A stretch of DNA of 64,000 nucleotides, taken from the NCBI RefSeq assembly GCF_016864235.1, contig NZ_CP045732.1:2728001-2792000 (forward strand), read 5' to 3'. The notes under the pieces were generated by a model that ran no database searches, had not been told where the DNA came from, and was given only the letters and a program-made list of their open reading frames with translations. The first letter of the stretch is position 1. Each line of letters opens with the position of its first letter. Positions 54,968 to 63,601 of the stretch are shown one piece after another. Source of the DNA: Legionella sp. MW5194 (GTDB lineage Bacteria; Pseudomonadota; Gammaproteobacteria; Legionellales; Legionellaceae). Position numbers and translations under genes: made by a program.

Positions 54968-55504
54968 ATGAATCCTGCTGTACGCCCCTATCTTGATCAT
55001 GTCCCGGTACTTGGCCAGGACGTTTATGTCGACCCCACCGCCGCCGTGATTGGCCGGGTGCAGTTGGGCAACCATGTCTCCGTCTGGCCCATGGCGGTGA
55101 TTCGCGGCGATGTGAATACAATCACCGTGGGTGATGATTGCAACATTCAGGATGCCGCGATATTACACGTCACCCATGACGGTCCGTTCACGCCCGGCGG
55201 ACAACCGCTCGTGCTTGGCAAAGGCATCACGGTAGGGCATCGAGCGGTGCTTCATGCCTGCCAGATTGACGATTACTGTCTTATTGGCATGGGCGTGCTC
55301 ATTCTTGATGGCGTTCACATTGAACACCATGTGCTCATTGGCGCCGGCAGTGTCGTACCCCCCGGCAAACGCCTGGAGAGCGGCTTTCTTTATCTTGGCA
55401 ATCCCGTGAAGGCCATTCGCCCGCTGTCAGAGGAGGAATTGCGCCATCTGGATTACTCCGCTGCGCATTATGTGCGGCTGAAAAACAATTATTTAACCCC
55501 TTAA
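54968..55504 (+). CDS. Gamma carbonic anhydrase-like protein (YrdA family)
   Basis: The 178-residue protein is a left-handed beta-helix made of hexapeptide repeats (about 20-130: PTAAVIGRVQLGNHVSVWP), with metal His in HVTHDG and GHRAVLHAC, as in gamma carbonic anhydrases and YrdA. It forms trimers; catalytic activity is not certain. It begins 2 bases after gor and converges with argR, overlapping it by four bases (TTAA). Confidence 0.92.
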   Translation: MNPAVRPYLDHVPVLGQDVYVDPTAAVIGRVQLGNHVSVWPMAVIRGDVNTITVGDDCNIQDAAILHVTHDGPFTPGGQPLVLGKGITVGHRAVLHACQIDDYCLIGMGVLILDGVHIEHHVLIGAGSVVPPGKRLESGFLYLGNPVKAIRPLSEEELRHLDYSAAHYVRLKNNYLTP

Positions 55505-55959
55505 GCCATCAACAGGTAAGGAAACTGCTGGTGCAGCAATTCACAGACTTTTTGCTGGTGCGCTTTGCTTTTCAGAATCAGCAAGACCGTATCATCTCCG
55601 GCGATGGTTCCAAGAATACCCGAGTCGGAAGGCTCCTGTGCGCTGAATGACACGTATTTGCGATCCAGATAATAGGCAAGACTGCTGGCATTGCCGGGAT
55701 GGGTTTGCAACACAATGAGACCAAAATCGGAAACCTGACAATTCAATACCAGCGGCAGCCCCGGCTGATGGTAATCAATGACCTTGTAAAATCCGGCCAC
55801 TTTGGCAATTTTCATTTTTTTCAAACGCCGCGACAAGGTCGCCTGGGGAATATCATAGCCTCTTTTTTTCAAACTCTGCTGCAAATCACTCTGCTCGGCA
55901 ATCACTTCGGTTTGCACAATGTTCACGATTAAATCATCAATAATCTCGTCATGGGACAA
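55501..55959 (-). CDS. argR: Arginine repressor
   Basis: The 152-residue protein has an N-terminal winged helix (QATLSRRLKKMKIAKV) and a C-terminal arginine-binding trimerisation domain (SDSGILGTIAGDDTVLLIL). With arginine bound it represses arginine genes. It is divergent from the arginine transporter and argGHF operon, whose promoter region contains ARG-box-like sites, so this operon is its likely target. Start at 55959 with GGAGAAG upstream. Confidence 0.94.
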   Translation of the reverse strand: MSHDEIIDDLIVNIVQTEVIAEQSDLQQSLKKRGYDIPQATLSRRLKKMKIAKVAGFYKVIDYHQPGLPLVLNCQVSDFGLIVLQTHPGNASSLAYYLDRKYVSFSAQEPSDSGILGTIAGDDTVLLILKSKAHQQKVCELLHQQFPYLLMA

Positions 55960-55991
55960 GCGCTTCTCCTTGCATATGTATCAAATAAAAA

Positions 55992-56005
55992 TGGAATTAT
56001 ATTCA
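55992..56005. promoter_or_regulatory. ARG-box-like site 1
   Basis: TGGAATTATATTCA matches the ArgR consensus TGAATWWWWATTCA at 12 of 14 positions by eye. It lies in the argR/art divergent gap, just upstream of the -35 box of the art operon, so it could serve both directions. Confidence 0.6.
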
Positions 56006-56012
56006 ATTTTAA

Positions 56013-56041
56013 TTGACAGTACAAATGCCGGTCTGTATATT
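56013..56041 (+). promoter_or_regulatory. Strong sigma-70-type promoter of the art-argGHF operon
   Basis: TTGACA (56013-56018) and TATATT (56036-56041) are separated by exactly 17 bases. A partial ARG half-site (TATATTCA, 56036-56043) overlaps the -10 box, which fits repression by ArgR. Transcription would start around 56048. Confidence 0.7.
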
Positions 56042-56059
56042 CAAAAAATGATTAAATTT

Positions 56060-56073
56060 TGGATATAAATTCG
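56060..56073. promoter_or_regulatory. ARG-box-like site 2 at the start codon of the art operon
   Basis: TGGATATAAATTCG matches TGAATWWWWATTCA at 12 of 14 positions by eye and ends at the base before the ATG at 56074. Together with the site at 55992 it brackets the promoter, as in ArgR-repressed operons. Confidence 0.55.
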
Positions 56074-56808
56074 ATGAAGTGGTATTTTTATTTTATTTTA
56101 ATGCTTGCGTTTGCTTTTGTTTCTGGCTGCGAACAGCATGAAGCAAGCGATGAACTGCATTTTTCAACCTCCGCAGAATATCCACCCTTTGAATACGTGG
56201 ATCATGGCGAACTCAAAGGCTTTGACATGGATTTAGCCAGACTTATCGCCCAAGAAATGGGAAAGACGGCGGTTTTCGACAACATGCAATTCAGCACGGT
56301 GCTGCCGGCGGTCACCTCCGGTCAGGATGATGCCGCCATTGCTACCATAACCATCACCGATGATCGCCAGAAAAACGTTGACTTTTCGACACCCTATTAT
56401 TTCGAGGGTATGGCGGCGGTTTACCCTGACAGCCAGCCGGTCACCCAAGCATCCCAGTTGGCTGGCAAAAAAATCGCGGTGCAGCTGGGTTCAGTCATGG
56501 AAATTTGGGTAAGGCAGGCCTTTCCTCAAGCCCGGATAACAGCCCTGGATAACAACAATCAGGCGGTTGAAGCCTTGATTGCCGGTCATGTCGACGTGGT
56601 GCTCATGGATGGTGTGCAGGGGCGAGTGTTCAGCCAAAAGAACCCAGGCTTATCCTACCGCCTCGTCGGCCAGGCAAAACAGGGTTATGGCATTGCGGTA
56701 AAAAAAGGCTCCCCCTTGACGGCGCAAATCAATCAGGCGCTTAAACGCTTAGCGGAAAAAGGCGAGATTCAAAAACTGAAAGCACACTGGTTTAAGGAGA
56801 CGCTATGA
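56074..56808 (+). CDS. Arginine-type ABC transporter substrate-binding lipoprotein
   Basis: The 244-residue protein has a signal peptide ending in a lipobox (FVSG-C19) and a family 3 solute-binding domain: FSTSAEYPPFEYVD, GELKGFDMDLARLIA, and IATITITDDRQKNVDF. It should bind a basic amino acid, most likely arginine given the neighbours, and hand it to the permease. I chose the ATG at 56074; a TTG frame start at 56059 would add five residues before the signal peptide. First gene of the transporter-argGHF operon. Confidence 0.88.
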   Translation: MKWYFYFILMLAFAFVSGCEQHEASDELHFSTSAEYPPFEYVDHGELKGFDMDLARLIAQEMGKTAVFDNMQFSTVLPAVTSGQDDAAIATITITDDRQKNVDFSTPYYFEGMAAVYPDSQPVTQASQLAGKKIAVQLGSVMEIWVRQAFPQARITALDNNNQAVEALIAGHVDVVLMDGVQGRVFSQKNPGLSYRLVGQAKQGYGIAVKKGSPLTAQINQALKRLAEKGEIQKLKAHWFKETL

Positions 56809-57452
56809 ACGAATTGAGCCAGAATGTATGGTTTGTGGGCCAGGGCATTACCCTCACCCTGCAACTGCTCGCTGGAGGAATTACTCTCGGCCTGGTGCTG
56901 GGAAGTGTGTGGGCTATCTGCCGCTATTACCACTTCGCCAGTTGGAGCATTAACCGGCTGATTTCGATTCTGCGCGGCACACCGCTGATTTTACAGTTAA
57001 GTCTGATTTATTTCTCAGCGCCAGCCCTAACCGGAGTAAGACCCGGCATTTTGGCCGCAGGCATTCTTGCTTTCGGGCTTAACAGTTCTGCCTATTTTGC
57101 CGAAATCCTGCGCGCCGGTATTGAGAATTTACCAAAAGGACAATTTGAAGCCGCAGCCACACTTAAAATTCCCACGTTTTACCTTTGGAAAGACATTATT
57201 TTACCCCAGGTGACCCGGGCGATTTTTCCAGCGATCATTAATGAAATCATTGCGCTGCTGAAAGAAACCGCCTTGATCTCAACCATCGGCGGCATGGATT
57301 TAATGCGTAACGCCCAATCGCTGGCAGCCCAGCAATTTACTTATTTCATGCCCTTGTGCATTGCCGGTTGCTACTACTACAGCCTGGTCCTGTTCATTGA
57401 ATGGCTTGGCAAAACGATTGAAAAACGAGGTGTCTATGATACAAATCACTAA
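56805..57452 (+). CDS. Arginine-type ABC transporter permease
   Basis: The 215-residue His/Glu/Gln/Arg/opine-type permease has five helices and the EAA loop EAAATLKIPTFYLWKDIILPQ. It overlaps the binding-protein gene by ATGA and the ATPase gene by 17 bases. One permease gene only, so it probably forms a homodimer. Confidence 0.92.
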   Translation: MNELSQNVWFVGQGITLTLQLLAGGITLGLVLGSVWAICRYYHFASWSINRLISILRGTPLILQLSLIYFSAPALTGVRPGILAAGILAFGLNSSAYFAEILRAGIENLPKGQFEAAATLKIPTFYLWKDIILPQVTRAIFPAIINEIIALLKETALISTIGGMDLMRNAQSLAAQQFTYFMPLCIAGCYYYSLVLFIEWLGKTIEKRGVYDTNH

Positions 57453-58089
57453 TGCCTGCAAACAATTCGGCAAAACCACCGTTTTGAATCAAATCAATTT
57501 AACCATAGCCGCCAACAGCGTTGTCGGCCTTGCCGGTCCTTCCGGCAGCGGTAAATCGACCTTGTTGCGTTGTATACAGCAACTTGAAAAACTCGACCGC
57601 GGCGGCATTGAATTAGCGGGTAAAAGCGGATTTATGTTTCAGGATTTTCAACTGTTTCCGCACATGACGGTTCTTGATAATCTGGTTTATGCACCAAGCC
57701 TTCATGAAAAAGGCATCAATCACGAAGGCCGCGCATTGGAACTACTGGCGGTATTAGGGCTTGAATCAAAAGCCCATGCTTTTCCGCAGCAATTGTCCGG
57801 CGGACAAAAGCAGCGTGTGGCTCTGGCGAGAAGCCTGATGATGAAACCGGATTTACTGCTTTGCGACGAGCCAACATCCGGTTTGGACAGAGGCAGCATG
57901 AATGATGTCGCCGCCTTGCTGAATCAGGTGAAAGGAATGAACGTCACCATGGTGATTGCCTCCCATGATTTACCTTTCTTAACCGGCATCGCTGAACGCG
58001 TGGTGGTCATTAACCAGGGCAATCTGATTGCGGATTTAATGACCGCTGACTTAATCGACCCGATAGCCGCCCTGCAAACGTATTACTAG
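57436..58089 (+). CDS. Arginine-type ABC transporter ATPase
   Basis: The 217-residue ATPase has Walker [10 protein letters not shown], signature [15 protein letters not shown] and Walker [13 protein letters not shown]. The ATG at 57436, with GAGGTG upstream, is inside the end of the permease gene; the longer frame from 57361 would start far inside it. It drives uptake of the amino acid bound by the upstream lipoprotein and is 8 bases from argG. Confidence 0.92.
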   Translation: MIQITNACKQFGKTTVLNQINLTIAANSVVGLAGPSGSGKSTLLRCIQQLEKLDRGGIELAGKSGFMFQDFQLFPHMTVLDNLVYAPSLHEKGINHEGRALELLAVLGLESKAHAFPQQLSGGQKQRVALARSLMMKPDLLLCDEPTSGLDRGSMNDVAALLNQVKGMNVTMVIASHDLPFLTGIAERVVVINQGNLIADLMTADLIDPIAALQTYY

Positions 58090-58097
58090 GAGATAAC

Positions 58098-59318
58098 ATG
58101 AAAAAAACAATCAATAAAATTGCCCTCGCCTATTCAGGGGGGCTCGATACGTCCGTCATGATTCCCTGGCTTAAGGACCATGTGCGCGGTGCTGAGGTCA
58201 TTGCGGTGATTTGCGATCTCGGCCAACAGGAAAATCTGACTGCCATTAAGGAAAAGGCGCTCAAAAGCGGGGCCTCTCAAGCGTTCGTTGTCAACGTGCA
58301 GAATGAATTCGTCACGGATTACCTTTGGCCATTGGTCAAATCCGGCGCCCTTTACGAAGAACAATACATACTGGGGACCATTTCCAGGCCGCTCATTGCT
58401 CAGAAACTGGTGGAAATTGCCTTGGCCCAAAACGCCGATGCCATTGCTCATGGCGCTACCGGCAAGGGCAATGATCAGGTGCGCTTTGAATACACGGTCA
58501 AAGCTTTGGCTCCGCAACTGGAAATCATTGCACCCTGGCGGCACTGGGAAATCAAATCGCGCCAGCAAGCCATTGAGTACGCCAAAGCCCATGGCATCGA
58601 GGTGCCGGTAACGCCCAAGGCCCCTTATTCTCGCGATCACAACATTTGGTATATCTCGCACGAAGGCGGAGTGATTGAAGATCCGGCAGCGGCCATGCCT
58701 GACGATGTCCTGCTCATGACCTCCCCCCTTGAGCAAACCCCGAATGAGGCCGCGACGGTCACGCTCGACTTTGAGCAGGGAGTGCCCACAGCAATCAATG
58801 GTAAAAAAGCACCCCCTGTTCATCTCCTGCAGCAACTTAATGAATTGGCGGGGCAACACGGCATCGGCGTTGCCGACATCGTTGAAAATCGCCTGGTGGG
58901 CATGAAAATCCGCGGTATTTATGAAGCACCTGCCGCAGCGGTGATCTACAAAGCGCACAAAATGCTTGAAAGCCTGTGCCTGGATCGGCATACCCTGCAC
59001 CTTAAACAATCCCTGCAGCAGCAGTATGCCAATTTAGTGTATGAAGGACGCTGGTTCTCCCCCAGTAAAAAAGCCCTGGATGCCTTTATTGCCGTCACCC
59101 AGCAGCATGTCAGCGGCAGCGTGAAATTAAAACTGTTCAAAGGCAATATCATTCCCTGCGGCATGCAATCGCCATTCAGCCTGCATAATCCCGCGTTGGC
59201 CACTTTTGAAGAGGACAGCATCTACAATCAGAAAGACGCCGAAGGCTTTATCAATTTGTTCTCGCTGTCAGCCAAAGTGTATGGCCTCGTGCATCAAGGA
59301 GGACAAGATGACCAATAA
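58098..59318 (+). CDS. argG: Argininosuccinate synthase
   Basis: The 406-residue enzyme has the ATP-pyrophosphatase loop [31 protein letters not shown] and the [13 protein letters not shown] block. It makes argininosuccinate from citrulline, aspartate and ATP. Strong AGGAG before the ATG. Overlaps argH by 11 bases. With argH and argF it forms the last part of arginine synthesis from ornithine, in one unit with arginine uptake. Confidence 0.97.
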   Translation: MKKTINKIALAYSGGLDTSVMIPWLKDHVRGAEVIAVICDLGQQENLTAIKEKALKSGASQAFVVNVQNEFVTDYLWPLVKSGALYEEQYILGTISRPLIAQKLVEIALAQNADAIAHGATGKGNDQVRFEYTVKALAPQLEIIAPWRHWEIKSRQQAIEYAKAHGIEVPVTPKAPYSRDHNIWYISHEGGVIEDPAAAMPDDVLLMTSPLEQTPNEAATVTLDFEQGVPTAINGKKAPPVHLLQQLNELAGQHGIGVADIVENRLVGMKIRGIYEAPAAAVIYKAHKMLESLCLDRHTLHLKQSLQQQYANLVYEGRWFSPSKKALDAFIAVTQQHVSGSVKLKLFKGNIIPCGMQSPFSLHNPALATFEEDSIYNQKDAEGFINLFSLSAKVYGLVHQGGQDDQ

Positions 59319-60555
59319 AACCTGGGGTGGACGGTTTACACAGGCACTGGATGCGCGCGTCAATGCCTTTAATGCCTCCCTGCCCTTTGATCAGGCACTT
59401 TTTAAACAGGACATCGCAGGCAGCCGTGCTCATGCCGCCATGTTGACCCGACAGGGCCTGCTGACCGCCGAAGAAGGCGCCGCCATCGACAAAGCCCTTG
59501 AGGAAATAGCTGAACAGCTTGAACAGGAGCTGCCTGTCCTTGACAATGGCAGTGAAGACATCCACATGTTCATTGAGCAACGGCTGATTGGAAAGCTGGG
59601 CGATGCCGGCAAAAAATTGCATACCGGACGCAGCCGCAATGATCAGATCGCTCTGGATCTGCGATTGTACTGCCGCGATGCCGGCCAGCAACTGACGCGT
59701 GAACTTGACGTGCTGATTACCTGCTTAAGCGAGATGGCTAAGCAGTACCAGGACAACTGGATGCCCGGGTATACGCATCTGCAACAGGCCCAACCCGTTC
59801 GTTTAGGCACTTATTTTGGTGCTTATCAGAGCATGTTTGAGCGCGATAAAAGCCGTCTTGACGATTGGTTCAAACGCATGAATTATTCGCCCCTGGGTGC
59901 CGGCGCCCTGGCAGGCAGCAGTCTGCCGCTTGATCGCGAATGGGTAGCATCCCGGCTTGGATTTGACGGCGTGGTGACCAACACCCTGGATGCGGTCAGC
60001 GATCGTGATTTTGTCATTGAACTGGTCAGTGTGGCGACGCTTGCCATGATGCATCTGTCGAGGCTCTGTGAGGATTTGATTCTATGGGCAACCAGCGAGT
60101 TTCATTTCATAACACTGAGTGATGCCTTTGCCACCGGCTCGTCGTTAATGCCCAATAAAAAGAACCCCGATGTGCTTGAACTCATTCGCGGCAAAAGCGG
60201 GCGGGTTTACGGCCATTTAATGGGACTTCTCACCATGATGAAAGGCTTGCCGCTGGCGTATAACAAGGACATGCAGGAGGATAAGGAAGCGCTGTTTGAC
60301 ACGGTGAATACGCTCAATGCCTGCTTAACCATCATGCCCCTCTTTCTCAAAAGCCTCACCTTCAATACCGCCTTGATGAAAGAAAAAGCAGAAAGCGGTT
60401 ACCTCGATGCCACCCGGGTGCTTGAATCCCTGGTGCTTGGCGGCATGCCGTTTCGTGACGCGCACCATCAAGTCGGACTCTGGGTTGCCGAGGCAGAAGC
60501 GAAACAGTGCTCTCTAAGCGACTTATTAAAGGAGAATAAACATGTCCCTTCCTAA
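59308..60555 (+). CDS. argH: Argininosuccinate lyase
   Basis: The 415-residue enzyme has the fumarase/aspartase superfamily signature [12 protein letters not shown] and [25 protein letters not shown]. It cleaves argininosuccinate to arginine and fumarate. It is about 45 residues shorter than many ArgH proteins, ending soon after the [12 protein letters not shown] helix. The ATG at 59308 is inside argG with GGAGGA upstream. Overlaps argF by 14 bases. Confidence 0.96.
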   Translation: MTNKTWGGRFTQALDARVNAFNASLPFDQALFKQDIAGSRAHAAMLTRQGLLTAEEGAAIDKALEEIAEQLEQELPVLDNGSEDIHMFIEQRLIGKLGDAGKKLHTGRSRNDQIALDLRLYCRDAGQQLTRELDVLITCLSEMAKQYQDNWMPGYTHLQQAQPVRLGTYFGAYQSMFERDKSRLDDWFKRMNYSPLGAGALAGSSLPLDREWVASRLGFDGVVTNTLDAVSDRDFVIELVSVATLAMMHLSRLCEDLILWATSEFHFITLSDAFATGSSLMPNKKNPDVLELIRGKSGRVYGHLMGLLTMMKGLPLAYNKDMQEDKEALFDTVNTLNACLTIMPLFLKSLTFNTALMKEKAESGYLDATRVLESLVLGGMPFRDAHHQVGLWVAEAEAKQCSLSDLLKENKHVPS

Positions 60556-61621
60556 ACCCGTTTCCGACACCCTGGTGAGCGCGCAGGCGGACGCTTCGCC
60601 CATTACCGAAGTCACCCCCAATACGTTTGTCATTAATCTGCAACAAGCCATATTCGGATTGGAAGCCGGTGTCAGCGGGGGGACTGCGTCGCTTTGGCAG
60701 CATGAGAAAAACAGCCGGCCCCTGTCGCCTGGCAAGCATTTGCTCACCGGGATGGAGTTCAATCGTGATGACGTCCAGCTGATTCTCAATCAGGCGCAAG
60801 CAATTAAACAGACGCCAGCCTTTTATCGCCAGGCATTAGCCAATAAAAGCCTGGCGATGATTTTTGAGAAACCCTCATTCCGCACCCGTTTAAGCTTCAG
60901 CATGGCGATCCAAAGCTTGGGCGGTATGGCTATTGAAAGCATCAGCACGACACGCAAGCAGGAAACCCCCGCCGACATGGCGCGTGTATTAAATGGCTAT
61001 GCTGATTTTATCATGGTTCGTACCCATGACGATGACACGCTGGCCGACATGGCGAAGCACGCCGCAGTTCCTGTCATTAACGGCCTTTCAGCCCTGCATC
61101 ACCCCTGCCAGATTTTTGCCGATTTACTGACCCTTAAGGAGCACTTTCATGCGCTTGAAGGATTAACGCTCGCCTATGTGGGCGACGGCAATAATATCCT
61201 TCACAGCCTGATGCTGCTGGCGCCGCAGCTGGGCATCACCATTCATTATTGCTGCCCTCCGCGCCGACAACCGGATGCCAGCCTGTCCGCACTCGCCCAA
61301 AGCCGTTACCCTGAGCAGATTAAAGCCTTCCGTCATCCCAGTGACGCGGTACGCCAGGTTCAGGCCGTTTATACTGATGTCTGGACCAGCATGGGATTTG
61401 AAGCGGGGGATGAGGACGAATTTGCAGGTTTTCAGGTGAACGAGACGCTGATGGAAATGGCCGATGCGGCGGCTGTGTTTATGCATTGCATGCCCATGGA
61501 GCGAGGAAAGGAGGTATCCAACACCTTGCCGGACAGCCCCTCCTCCGTTATTTTCAGACAGAGTGAAAACCGTCTGCATGTGCAGAAAGCCTTGCTCCTC
61601 TACCTGGCATCTCCGGACTAG
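60542..61621 (+). CDS. argF: Ornithine carbamoyltransferase with N-terminal extension
   Basis: The 359-residue protein contains a complete OTC: carbamoyl-phosphate loop [21 protein letters not shown] and [13 protein letters not shown] (HCMP in place of the more common HCLP). It makes citrulline from ornithine and carbamoyl phosphate. The usual enzyme begins near [13 protein letters not shown], so residues 1-about 65 are an extra segment with no family match I can see. The start at 60542 has AAAGGAG eight bases upstream, so the extension is probably translated. Last gene of the operon. Confidence 0.94.
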   Translation: MSLPKPVSDTLVSAQADASPITEVTPNTFVINLQQAIFGLEAGVSGGTASLWQHEKNSRPLSPGKHLLTGMEFNRDDVQLILNQAQAIKQTPAFYRQALANKSLAMIFEKPSFRTRLSFSMAIQSLGGMAIESISTTRKQETPADMARVLNGYADFIMVRTHDDDTLADMAKHAAVPVINGLSALHHPCQIFADLLTLKEHFHALEGLTLAYVGDGNNILHSLMLLAPQLGITIHYCCPPRRQPDASLSALAQSRYPEQIKAFRHPSDAVRQVQAVYTDVWTSMGFEAGDEDEFAGFQVNETLMEMADAAAVFMHCMPMERGKEVSNTLPDSPSSVIFRQSENRLHVQKALLLYLASPD

Positions 61622-61676
61622 CGGTGTCTGCCGAATGAGCTATAGTTAAATGAGTTTATAAAGCAAGGGAACCGAC

Positions 61677-62003
61677 ATGATGATACGGACATTGTCTCTG
61701 GGCCTTTTAGCCGCGTTAACCTGGCCAGGTTATGCCAATCCACCAACGTCTATACAAACGGCCGATGCGGCACCGGCTACCCGGACCATTGAAGTCATAC
61801 GTGGCCGCACCATCTCGGCGAGTGATTTGTCACAAATTGCCGATGTGGCCTCCGCCCGCAACCAGAAAGGCGGTTCAGTGTCTCTGGATGCTAACGAATA
61901 TGAAATTGGTTCATTCACCAATACCACCATCACAGTGGTGCCGCCAGGCGGCGGCCCGGCTGACGTGATTACTCTCGATCTGAAACCCAAACAGCTGAAT
62001 TAG
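61677..62003 (+). CDS. Small exported hypothetical protein
   Basis: The 108-residue protein has a signal peptide (MIRTLSLGLLAALTWPGYA, cut before Asn) and a mature part of about 87 residues with strands (TIEVIRG, EYEIGSFTNTTITVVPPG). No family recognised. GGGAA lies eight bases before the ATG. It converges with the DUF4142 gene, overlapping by 4 bases. Confidence 0.68.
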   Translation: MMIRTLSLGLLAALTWPGYANPPTSIQTADAAPATRTIEVIRGRTISASDLSQIADVASARNQKGGSVSLDANEYEIGSFTNTTITVVPPGGGPADVITLDLKPKQLN

Positions 62004-62572
62004 CTGTTCGGGTCCATTTCTTTCTGAATGGTTTTAGCCATGTGTAAATGATGGTTAACCACTTTGCGTGTCAGTTCAAGGTGATTTTTTAACTGCGGAT
62101 TAGTCACTTGTTTTAAATAGTGATTATCAATGATAAGCAGTGCTTTGGTGTGATCCTTGACCATCGCGTCAATGTAGGCTTTTTGAAAGGCTTCATTGCT
62201 TAACGCGCTGAGCGAGTCCAGTTCTTTTTTACCCTCCTGTTTTAAAGAGACGACCAAGGCGGTCTGAGCGGGACGCAGGTTATGTTCTGATACAATGCGC
62301 AGCGTATCAGCTAAATTGTTGGAATGATCTTTCTGCATGGACTTGGCATAATGCGCCACGCTTTGATTTAAATTTTTTTCGAAGGCCTTTTTCGCTGCAG
62401 CCAACTCATTGTTATTTAAAACAATTAAAAACGCGATGATTTCAGTGTCCCGGTTTTGAGCCTGATTGGCCACGTGTGCGGCGCTGGAGGTGGTGTCTTG
62501 ATTACTGGAATCATTTAAAGCGAGTGCGGGTAATGAAAACATTAAACACAAAGAAAGGATCAGCTTGTTCAT
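62000..62572 (-). CDS. DUF4142-like exported helical protein
   Basis: The 190-residue protein has a signal peptide (LILSLCLMFSLPALA) and a four-helix bundle typical of DUF4142 proteins: NNNELAAAKKAFEKN, VAHYAKSMQKDHSNN, YIDAMVKDHTKAL. Ferritin-like fold is expected; function unknown, found in the periplasm. SD AAGGAT before the ATG. Confidence 0.83.
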   Translation of the reverse strand: MNKLILSLCLMFSLPALALNDSSNQDTTSSAAHVANQAQNRDTEIIAFLIVLNNNELAAAKKAFEKNLNQSVAHYAKSMQKDHSNNLADTLRIVSEHNLRPAQTALVVSLKQEGKKELDSLSALSNEAFQKAYIDAMVKDHTKALLIIDNHYLKQVTNPQLKNHLELTRKVVNHHLHMAKTIQKEMDPNS

Positions 62573-62641
62573 TGTAAAATCCTTATTAAGTCTTAAAAAA
62601 ATTCCAGGCCAGATGGCCTGGAATGAATCCCGTTATGGTTA

Positions 62642-63088
62642 TTATTTATTGTCTTTTGCGCTGGCACCACGACCGCCTTGTTGACCGGTGCCCTGTTTGT
62701 CATCCTGTTGCTTTTCGCCTCGCTCACTGCGTTCGGATTGATTCCTCTTCCCTTCCTGAGCGTGGCGACCTTTCTGGCTGTTCATTTGTTCAACCTGGCT
62801 CATCACACGCTCACTGCTCTCACGAACATTGGATGACAGCGACATCATGTTTTTTTCAACAATTTGAAAAGCTTCCTGCATAAAGTCTAATGATTTGTGG
62901 GCGTTTGCGATGAAACACTCCATGTTCTTCTCAAACCATTCCTGAGGTCTTATGCGTGAAAGTTCTTCAGGTTTTAAGTAAGCGAAATCGTTCAAAGTCC
63001 GCATTTGCAATTCGGTCAACTCAATGAATGGTCTTTGAAAATGAGCAAAAAAATTGGCAGGTATCTCTCTGATTACATCCCTGTTCAT
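62642..63088 (-). CDS. Phasin-like protein with polar Gln/Lys/Ser-rich tail
   Basis: The 148-residue protein has an N-terminal helical phasin-like region (FFAHFQRPFIELTELQMRTL, NMECFIANAHKSLDFMQ) and a low-complexity charged tail from about residue 100 (SERSERGEKQQDDKQG). Phasins coat polyhydroxybutyrate granules, which Legionella stores. AAGGAG precedes the ATG. It follows the cold-shock gene by 10 bases, so they may be cotranscribed. Confidence 0.72.
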   Translation of the reverse strand: MNRDVIREIPANFFAHFQRPFIELTELQMRTLNDFAYLKPEELSRIRPQEWFEKNMECFIANAHKSLDFMQEAFQIVEKNMMSLSSNVRESSERVMSQVEQMNSQKGRHAQEGKRNQSERSERGEKQQDDKQGTGQQGGRGASAKDNK

Positions 63089-63098
63089 TTGACTCTCC

Positions 63099-63323
63099 TT
63101 AATTCGGTTGGTTGCTGGTGACTATTGATTCCACTTCGACAGCCTGCAGACCGCGTTGGCCGTTCACCGGTTTAAATAACACCTTCTCGCCTTCAGCCAG
63201 GGATTTAAATCCCTCTCGCTGGATGGCGCTGAAATGTACAAAATAGTCTTCGCCATTGTAATAAATAAAGCCAAAGCCCTTTCCTTTGTTAAACCACTTT
63301 ACAACACCCTGCATTTTATCCAT
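63099..63323 (-). CDS. Cold-shock domain protein (CspA family)
   Basis: The 74-residue protein is a cold-shock domain: [15 protein letters not shown] (RNP1), DYFVHFSAI (RNP2) and the last strand GLQAVEVES. It binds single-stranded RNA or DNA. Start at 63323 with GGAG eight bases upstream; the longer frame from 63344 is possible. Upstream A+T-rich leader as is usual for csp genes. Confidence 0.93.
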   Translation of the reverse strand: MDKMQGVVKWFNKGKGFGFIYYNGEDYFVHFSAIQREGFKSLAEGEKVLFKPVNGQRGLQAVEVESIVTSNQPN

Positions 63324-63351
63324 TGTTGATTCTCCAAACGTCATTTTTCCT

Positions 63352-63374
63352 TGTTATAAAAATCCCATGCGGGA
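63352..63374 (-). terminator. Weak minus-strand terminator candidate before the cold-shock gene
   Basis: On the minus strand TCCC-GCAT-GGGA (63374-63363) is followed by a run of T residues (complement of 63358-63362 and beyond). Only four base pairs, so weak. It could separate the acidic small gene from the cold-shock gene. Confidence 0.3.
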
Positions 63375-63388
63375 AATAAGTGGTATCC

Positions 63389-63601
63389 CTAAATGGAAGG
63401 GTTTTTTTGACCTGAATGATTATTCAATCGCTCGTCATCCTCAACATCATCGAACTCATTTTCGAGAGGGTAACGATAGTATTTCACTTCTTTCTGGCGA
63501 GGAGATCCAGATTCATCATTGATATCATTCACGTCATCAGCATCGTTGCCTTGACCTGGATTTTCCCGATTTGATTCATCAGGATTAACTCTATTTTCCA
63601 T
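63389..63601 (-). CDS. Small acidic hypothetical protein
   Basis: The 70-residue protein is very polar and rich in Asp, Glu and Asn (DADDVNDINDESG, EFDDVEDDERLNNH), probably unstructured. No signal peptide or membrane part. A clear GGGAG lies seven to eight bases before the ATG, which supports it as a real gene. Function unknown. Confidence 0.62.
   Translation of the reverse strand: MENRVNPDESNRENPGQGNDADDVNDINDESGSPRQKEVKYYRYPLENEFDDVEDDERLNNHSGQKNPSI

Noticed and set aside
58134-59009. 291-codon minus-strand open frame
   Set aside because: It lies wholly inside argG, whose motifs are complete, and its translation resembles no protein family.
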